A stretch of 52,787 bases of DNA from Spongospora subterranea (lineage: Eukaryota > Endomyxa > Phytomyxea > Plasmodiophorida > Plasmodiophoridae), in assembly GCA_900404475.1 (NCBI GenBank), contig OUQQ01000055.1, forward strand, positions 1-52,787, given 5' to 3'. Below, piece by piece: positions 46,272-52,787 of the stretch. The number at the start of each line of letters is the position of its first letter. The first letter of the stretch is position 1. Below the pieces are notes generated by a model. The model had not been told where the DNA came from. It saw nothing but the letters and a program-made list of their open reading frames with translations, and did not search any database. A program made the translations under genes and the position numbers.

Positions 46272-46996
46272 GAGGTCTGGATTGATTTGCCTTATGATGG
46301 TCGGCGGACATAATAGCCAAAGAGCGCCGATAGAATTGACTACCCAAACGCAAGTCGGTAGATTGCCATTTGATAACACTGGCGCAACCAGCCTTGATCA
46401 CAGCTCAACCACTGTCGGTCAACCACACCAGTCATTGCTCACAAGATTTGTGGATTTGTGGGTGTTGTGTCTCAAAGATTTACAATTTTGATATACCTTG
46501 TGCCCTGGCATAGTATAGCCGAATACAATCATCACACTGTTTTTTATGTCACAAATGCTACAGCTGAGAGTCCACACCTCCTCAATTTCGGACGAAAGAA
46601 TGAAAGAATGTAGCAAATAGTTAAAGAATGCAGTTTCAGAACACACATTGTCTATCGGAGCAACACCGTCAACGGTGTATCAAGAAACTAGAAGTTCGTT
46701 CTGAATTCCCCTTGGGCTGTCTACCGATTGACTTGCTTCGTTGACAACCCAGAACGAACATATTTCTTAAAGAGGCAAATGATCTCAAAGAATGAGCCAG
46801 TGCCACTGCTGAAATGGACCCTCAGACAAACCAATCAGTCGCGAGATTCGAGAAAGTACGACTGGGAGGCTCACTGCGTGGCCTCCTATAATGTCGCTCA
46901 AATGTACATTCTCGACGGGCATGTTAGTCCGTGCGGCGTCGCCCCTTGGCCATCTCTTAACAGCTTGTCGGCAATTGCAGACGAGCTTCCATTACA
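46272..46996. other. Divergent promoter region, no gene seen
   Basis: About 725 bp between the FHA-parvulin start and the SmD2 start. A plus-strand frame at 46728-47024 overlaps the SmD2 start and shows no known pattern. Confidence 0.5.
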
Positions 46997-47488
46997 ATGT
47001 CCAGGTAAGGAAGATGACTGTTGATAGCGCGTTTGATGATCTTTGTATTTTTGTGGATCAGCCGTCCCGAGAACGCCACAGCACCAGAAGAGAAGGAGGA
47101 GGACTTCTCTGTCGGCCCATTATCGGTTCTCAACCAATCCATGCTTAATAACACACAGGTTTTCAGATATCACTATAAATCTGATTCACGTACTTATGAA
47201 AATATTTAGGTTCTTGTAAACCTTCGAAACAATCACAAGCTACTTGGACGTGTAAAGGCGTTCGATCGTCATTGTAATATGGTTTTAGAACAGGTATACA
47301 ATCGAACTACATTTTCATTCTCGGTTGTTAATCATTGTTGCATATATGTATAGGTACAGGAAATGTGGACTGAACATGGAAAATCTGGAAAAGGAAAAAA
47401 ATCACGACCCGTCAATAAGGATCGGTTTATCAGTAAAATGTTCCTGCGAGGAGATTCCGTCATTATCGTTTTGCGAAACCCAGTTTAA
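46997..47488 (+). CDS. SNRPD2: Small nuclear ribonucleoprotein SmD2
   Basis: Sm-ring protein of the spliceosomal U snRNPs. ATG 46997 gives MSS, and an in-phase intron joins [20 protein letters not shown], then [12 protein letters not shown]. The following exons give [20 protein letters not shown] and HCNMVLEQ (Sm1), and [20 protein letters not shown] with [20 protein letters not shown] (Sm2). The length is about 115 residues, near human SmD2 (118). The insert between Sm1 and Sm2 ([16 protein letters not shown]) is diagnostic of D2. It ends RNPV. Confidence 0.97.
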
Positions 47489-48921
47489 TTAATTCCATAA
47501 CTAAATTCACCTGTCAATAAATCCGTAATTGCGGTTGAATAGGCTCACAATTGTCACCGTTTTTGCAGAAGTGGAATTGCCTTTTTTTATTACGTGCTGG
47601 AGCACTGACGGTCTATACCTTTGAGAGTTCAAATGAATGGTGTTCATTTACATTATTGCAAACAATGGGAATCGCACCGAATCACCATCATAGAGTTCGC
47701 AACAGCAACATTTTCGACGACGGTCTATTATATAGCGGAAAGCCACGAGCTGCAATACATTATGTCTTCATCAACCAGATCAACCAGAATGTTTTGCCCT
47801 CCCGTCATTTTACGTCTAGATCGTTTCGAACTTCCAGTTGGACTGGGTTTGTTTCCGCAAGTTCGTTGTTATCTTTTTATGACATCGTTTATAACAATGG
47901 CGATTCATGAGAAGCCAAGCCGGAAAGACAGTCTACTATGTAATTGGATTGATAGAGCTGCACTTTCTACCCGTACAGTGATAACGGCCGTTATATTGGA
48001 TGAACATTTCAGAATCAAATCATTCAATTTCCATGTGTTGGCAAAACTCGTAAAAAACATGGTTTGACAACAGCAGATTACAGTATCCTGACTGTTGGAG
48101 CAAAAAATTTCGACAATAACAAGAGTGAAATCATAGTTTATATATGATCAACTCAATTACCCAATCCTTCCATTTCAATTTCCAGTTCAACTTATTACCT
48201 CAACTTATCGGTCTAATGAGTTTAGAAACGGTGCATACTTCGGGTTTCGCGGAGCCACGAACTAATCAACATTGATTGTGCAGACCTAGAAATATCATGT
48301 CCGATAACAAATTTGACTGGCCTTTCAAGTTCCTGCAGAACAGTTCCGTCGATTTTTTAACAAACGGCCTGATTATTGAGCAGGATTGGGCTATTGTTGT
48401 GCAAATTGGTGAAGCTAAATGATCTGTTACGCTAGGTTTACCGTTGCGCAACAGCAAAAATGACATTAGACCACTGTGAAGGTTTGCCAAGCCTAGATTG
48501 GTTGAAGAAATAAGCTGTTATTGACATGTTAGTGAACATTGTCGAAGATGCCCGCCTATAAAGTCTAACGACTACATAGTCGACAGACCTACATGATGAA
48601 GAAGTTATCGAAACACGATCGCCTACGATCGCTCTGCGTAATAGTGTGTCCACGCTCCACCTGAGCCTGTTCCCGTCAAAGCAGTCGACAGATATGTACA
48701 CTCCAAGTGTATTCATGGTTTTAGGCGCGGAACTTGTGTCAGCTGACTTACGCTGACTTACATTTATCGAATTACCTGATTCCCCCCATATAATATTTCA
48801 GATAAGGCCCCGGTTGCTATTTCTGCAGGCATCATTAGCCGGCCGCCTGGCAGTATGTTTTCTCCAGACGCAAGTAGGAAACAAATTCCCCAAAACTTTC
48901 TTCCGACAACGCCCCAGCAAG
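47489..48921. other. 1.4 kb with only doubtful coding pieces
   Basis: A plus-strand piece near 47568-47650 (WNCLFLLRAGALTVYTFESS) and another near 47700-47800 (TVYYIAESHELQYIM) look like two ends of a PH domain in different frames, but no start exon fits. A minus-strand pair, 48438-48716 and 48266-48430, joins MNTLGVYISVDCFDGNRLRW to further open frame without a known pattern. I cannot support a gene; decayed copies are possible. Confidence 0.35.
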
Positions 48922-51900
48922 ATGAGTACGTCTGCATTGGCGGTCGTAGATAGGAAATTAAAATCTGCTGTTAGGGATGACGGAGAAGATGGCTGTCCCA
49001 GCGAACCATCAATACTGATAAGGAAGCTCAACTTTACTATGGCAAAGTGCATGACACCAGGTCGGGCAATCAAGCGAGCACGCCCTACAGAATCCGTGCA
49101 AGTATTGTTTACAAAATGTATGGCTTTTTCTAATTCTAACAATTTCTGGTCAGGTATTTTTGCGAATTCGAGCAAGTACCAAGGAGGGTCTTGAGATCAG
49201 TGACATGCAAACTTTGAAAATTCGTCACCCTGTGAACGGGAGCCTGAACACCTTCAAATTTAGCGAAATCTTCGACGCGACTGCATCACAAGAGACAATA
49301 TACCAAAAGACAGCGGCACCTTTAGTTAAATCTTTACTTGATGATCATCGCAATTCATTAATTTTTACTTATGGGATCACAAATTCAGGAAAAACTTATA
49401 CGGGTTGGTATACCTCTGTTGATGTTTGCTCAGGATGAACTTATCGAGTTCACCAGTTGAAGGGACCGCTGCTAATCCTGGCATTTTGCCTAAGACTCTT
49501 CAAGATGTATTCAATAGAATCGATAATCACAGTACGTTAGTCAACAATGATTTGCCTCTACTGAAATTTGACTTCAATTCGAAGGCCAACCAGTCGACGT
49601 CTACGCCAGCTTCTTAGAGATTCATAATGAGTCCGTGATCGATTTGCTCTCAGAGGAATTAATTCCAAAAGGTCTCCAGCTTGTTGCGAATCGGAATGGA
49701 AGTGTTTTTGTGAAGTAAGACCTTCGTTTGAGTTTGCTACAAATTGTATATGAAGGTTTTTGCAGAAACCTCACAGAAGTTCTTGTCCGCAACATCGCAG
49801 AGGCAAGCCTTGTTGTTGCTGAAGGTACGCGTCGCCGACAAGTTGCGGAGACCGCTTTGAACTGTGCATCAAGTCGTTCCCATTGTGTACGGAATCATTA
49901 TTAAGTTCTATCAAGTTTCATCCATTCGTGACATATGTTTAGATGTTTTCTGTAAAACTAGTGCTTCGAGGCATCGATAAAGACGAAGGCGGGACCCTTG
50001 CAAAGCTTTGTATTGTCGATTTAGCTGGTTCTGTATGACATCACCTCGTTGTTTTTAGCCCGTTTGTTTACAATTGGTCAACAGGAGCGAGCTTCAAGAG
50101 CAAAGAACGCAAATGACGATAGATGCCGAGAAGCCAACAATATTAATACTTCATTGATGCACTTAGGCCGCTGTCTGGAAATCGTAAGATGGAACCAGGA
50201 GCACCCAGACTGTCGGGTTAGCATCAAACATAGCGCTTACTTATATTCCGGCTAATTGCTGCAACGTTTTCAGCAACGCCCAATACCATGGCGTGATTCT
50301 AAGGTCTTGCGTTTGTTCAAGGACTACTTCATTGGCGGATGGGGGAGGGCCGTTATGATCGCAAACGTTAACCCGGAATTATCGGATCGCACCGAAACAC
50401 TTCATGCGTTGAAGTTTGCCGCATTGGCGAGCGAAATCGAAAACACGTCCAAGGTATAATCGAAGAAATCACTCGCACCTGCCAAATCCATCTGAACAAA
50501 TTTTATTGTGCTAGATTGATCTGGGTAAACCCGTTGATATTTCAAATGATGATGTCGAAGAGGAGCTGTTGGAGCAAATATACCAGTTGAAAATGCAGCT
50601 ACTAGAAAGCGAAAGGAGGTAGCTTGTGAATACCATTCTCTGATTTTTCCATTGCTTTATTTTGTTACTAGACGATGGTCTACTGAAGTAGAGGTTAGAA
50701 ACGCAGTTTGTAATGAAATGCAAGAGCAGTTGACACGACAAGAACACCAATTCCAGCAGCAACTTGAAGAAGAAATCGAGCGCTCCCGAAATCTAAACCA
50801 AATGCGGTTTGATATATGGAAAAAAAATGTGTTCGATGAGAATGCGACAGGCGTTGACATTAACAAAGCAATTCAAATCGCGGTTCATCAGGTATCTTCG
50901 ATTGACAACCGATCGCGTTTCACCCTTAATGAATGTTTCCATCATCTCAGTTAGAGGCGCAAAATGAGGTTCTGTCTCAGCAGGACAAAGCGTCACGTAA
51001 ACAGTTACAAGCTGCAAACACAGCGATGGCTGAACTTCAGCGTAAGCTTGGTGAATCTCTTAAATCTACTTCGGAAAGCAACGTTAGTTTGGGATCATCT
51101 TACCACTTGTTATTGAGTATACTTTTGCAGGCTGCTCTTGAAAAACAGAGGCACATTGTTTGCAATGAAACCATAGCTAATCTAGAATCCCGCAAGCTTC
51201 ATTCCGAGAAGCAGTGTTCTGAAGCTGAAGACCGAGCGGACTTCAATGAAAAACGATTACAGGATAGCGAGAGGAAGGTCATACAAGTCGATGATTTGAA
51301 ATACAAATTGGTTGAAATTTTCTCTGGTTAGGTGTCAGGACTTGAAAAAAAAATTGTTGTCCTCAATGATGCCACCGCGCACCTAAAGAAAAAGGTATGA
51401 TTCAAAATACAGACATGAATCCTGTTAACTTGCGCTTCAGATACAGGAACAGCAACAATGCATATCGTCCCTTGAATTAGCGCGAACGAGGGACTCTGCA
51501 GAGATTGCGAAGTGGCGAACTCTCTCCCAGGATCAAGATGTTACTATCAAAGAGTTACAATCCGCGATCGAGGTATCCGTTATGTTCATGGTTGTTTCTT
51601 GTAGTGACATATCTTAGGCAAGTATAAAAAAGCAAACTGATTGTGAATCGCAAGTGTCGCAGTTGCTAGACCTGAACGCCATGCAAAGTACTTTTGTCGA
51701 AGAATACTAAGTGCGTCTGCGATCTAATATTTTCTGGATAGAGGATGTGATAGAAGCATCAAAAGCTTCCTTGATCAAGGCAGATGAAGAGAAAGAAGAC
51801 ATTCGCAGACGATTACTGGAATTGGAAAGTGCAAGCGTCGATGCCACAGAGGCTGGAGAACTCATGGGCAAGCAACAACAATCGCTGCGAGAGACCATAA

Positions 51901-52547
51901 AGAAGCTGGAGCAGTCATTAAAGCGGGAAAAGGCAGCAAGTAGAAAAAAATTGTCAGAGGAACGAGCAGCCCTCAGGAACAGCAATTTTGAATTGCAGAA
52001 CTATATGAAGAGCAAGGAAATGGAAACACTGTCGCTCCAAAATGAGTTTTCCCAAAATATTGCGGCCATGAAGGAGAACCATGCATTGCTGGAGAGACGG
52101 CTAATTGAAAACAATTTGGCGACTGAACGAGAAAATGACGATTTGCGGAAAAGGGTATCGCACTTTGAAAACGCGCATACCGCCTCGAAGGTTTGCATCA
52201 TTAATCACTGTCAGAATCCATCTCATTTGAGCAACATTTCAGACTTCACACCATGGTCATCGAGATGAACCCAGTTCGCCGCTGTCGATGTCTTCACCAG
52301 CGAAGAAGAAGGCTTCAGACCGAAAACGGCATATTATATCATGTGGAGACCAAGAAAACATGCAAAAAACGTTTGGGAAGCGTAGCAACGCTATACTCGC
52401 GCAAAATAGTAAATGGTCGAGTATTTTGACTGGAAATACCTTTGAAGTATGGAAACACGTCTGTTGCAGTGCATGTCTAAGTGTTTTGTGAATAGTCTGT
52501 TGAAGTCGAGCCAAAAGTCGAGCCGAGAAAACTTCGCAGAAGGATAA
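48922..52547 (+). CDS. Kinesin-6 family motor (KIF20/MKLP2-like)
   Basis: Plus-end kinesin of the cytokinesis class. ATG 48922 (MSTSALAVVDRKLKSAVRDD); exon 2 VFLRIRASTKEGLEISDMQT. The P-loop is FTYGITNSGKTYT, where TNSGKT instead of TGSGKT is typical of kinesin-6. It continues VEGTAANPGILPKTLQDVFN, ASFLEIHNESVIDLL, NCASSRSHC (switch I), KLCIVDLAGSERASRAKNAN (switch II), NTSLMHLGRCLEIVRWNQEH, PIPWRDSKVLRLFKDYF and EIENTSKV. A long coiled coil follows (about 50520-52190) over many small exons, then a basic tail with DQENMQKTFGKRSNA. The 3' end is open: read-through stops at 52491; a 23-nt intron would move the stop to 52547. Interior exon edges are approximate. Confidence 0.88.
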
Positions 52548-52787
52548 AGTAATTCATTTTCAAGATGAAGCCCAAGTGACTTGTTATTGCGTCAATTTGT
52601 CGTAGTTGATGGTAATAATCTAGTTATCAAGGTTAACTTCTTCCTGGTGTTTCCAAGTCATTAAGAAAAATATAATAATGCAATGGTTTATTAACTAGAA
52701 AGGAACTGTAGTCACATTCTTGTTTCATTACGAGGGTCACTTTGCTTAGATGTGTTATTCCTTGTCTTATTCATTGCTGCCGTAACT
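52548..52787. other. 3' flank of the kinesin gene
   Basis: No feature seen up to the window end. Confidence 0.5.

Noticed and set aside
47568..47810. PH-domain-like pieces WNCLFLLRAGALTVYTFES and TVYYIAESHELQYIM
   Set aside because: They lie in different frames, give too short a domain when spliced, and no start exon fits in the 80 bp after SmD2.
48266..48716. Two joined minus-strand frames (92 and about 60 residues)
   Set aside because: No recognised motif, and the plus strand also has a protein-like frame here (MSDNKFDWPFKFLQNSSVDF); strand cannot be decided.

Overview
This is a gene-dense eukaryotic nuclear window (about 34 recognisable genes in 52.8 kb, both strands, often less than 100 bp apart). 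Nearly every gene is split by small GT...AG introns, mostly 45-70 nt, so most real genes are chains of short open frames; I joined them by splice signals, reading frame and family patterns. The organism looks like an early-diverging, flagellum-bearing (zoosporic) fungus or close relative such as a chytrid or aphelid. Fungal signs are a DASH/Dam1-like kinetochore protein, an RXT3-type Rpd3L subunit, an FSH1-type serine hydrolase, a fungal-type Tse2-like domain protein and eS30 without a ubiquitin-like fusion. Flagellate or animal-like signs are a p25-alpha (TPPP)-motif protein, a kinesin-6, a JHY-like ciliary protein and EI24. The lineage is inference. A run of 100 N (17843-17942) is a scaffold gap.

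Layout. 0-6.4 kb: reverse-transcriptase remnant, degenerate tandem repeat, membrane-anchored PRPP synthetase-like gene, small unknown gene, poorly resolved 2.6 kb, calmodulin. 6.4-17.8 kb: unknown gene, SF3B6, PQ-loop transporter, Tse2-like gene, seryl-tRNA synthetase, coiled-coil protein, large unknown protein with a receiver-like segment, neuferricin-like MAPR protein. 18-28.5 kb: short eIF4G, intronless F-box/beta-propeller protein, gypsy RNase H remnant, Tim17-like membrane protein, FSH1-type hydrolase, WBP11, RXT3, CKAP2-like protein. 28.6-38 kb: secreted glutathione peroxidase, alpha-SNAP, triosephosphate isomerase, EI24, p25-alpha/zinc protein, tiny winged-helix protein, Dam1-like protein, adenosylhomocysteinase. 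39.6-52.8 kb: uS12 (RPS23), PH-domain protein, JHY-like protein, eS30 (RPS30), KEN-box protein, small secreted protein, FHA-parvulin fusion, SmD2, kinesin-6.

The genes do not form one pathway; most are housekeeping (splicing: SF3B6, WBP11, SmD2; translation: SerRS, eIF4G, uS12, eS30; trafficking: SNAP, EI24; metabolism: TPI, AHCY, PRPS). Microtubule, cilium and mitosis genes are numerous (Dam1-like, kinesin-6, p25-alpha, JHY-like, CKAP2-like, coiled coil). The most novel items are the two-copy p25-alpha/zinc-knuckle protein, the FHA-parvulin fusion, the roughly 78-residue stand-alone winged helix beside the Dam1-like gene, the PRPP synthetase paralogue with an altered substrate loop, a hairpin across both ends of one intron, and a shared CCGT(G/C)ACGG element upstream of both ribosomal-protein genes.
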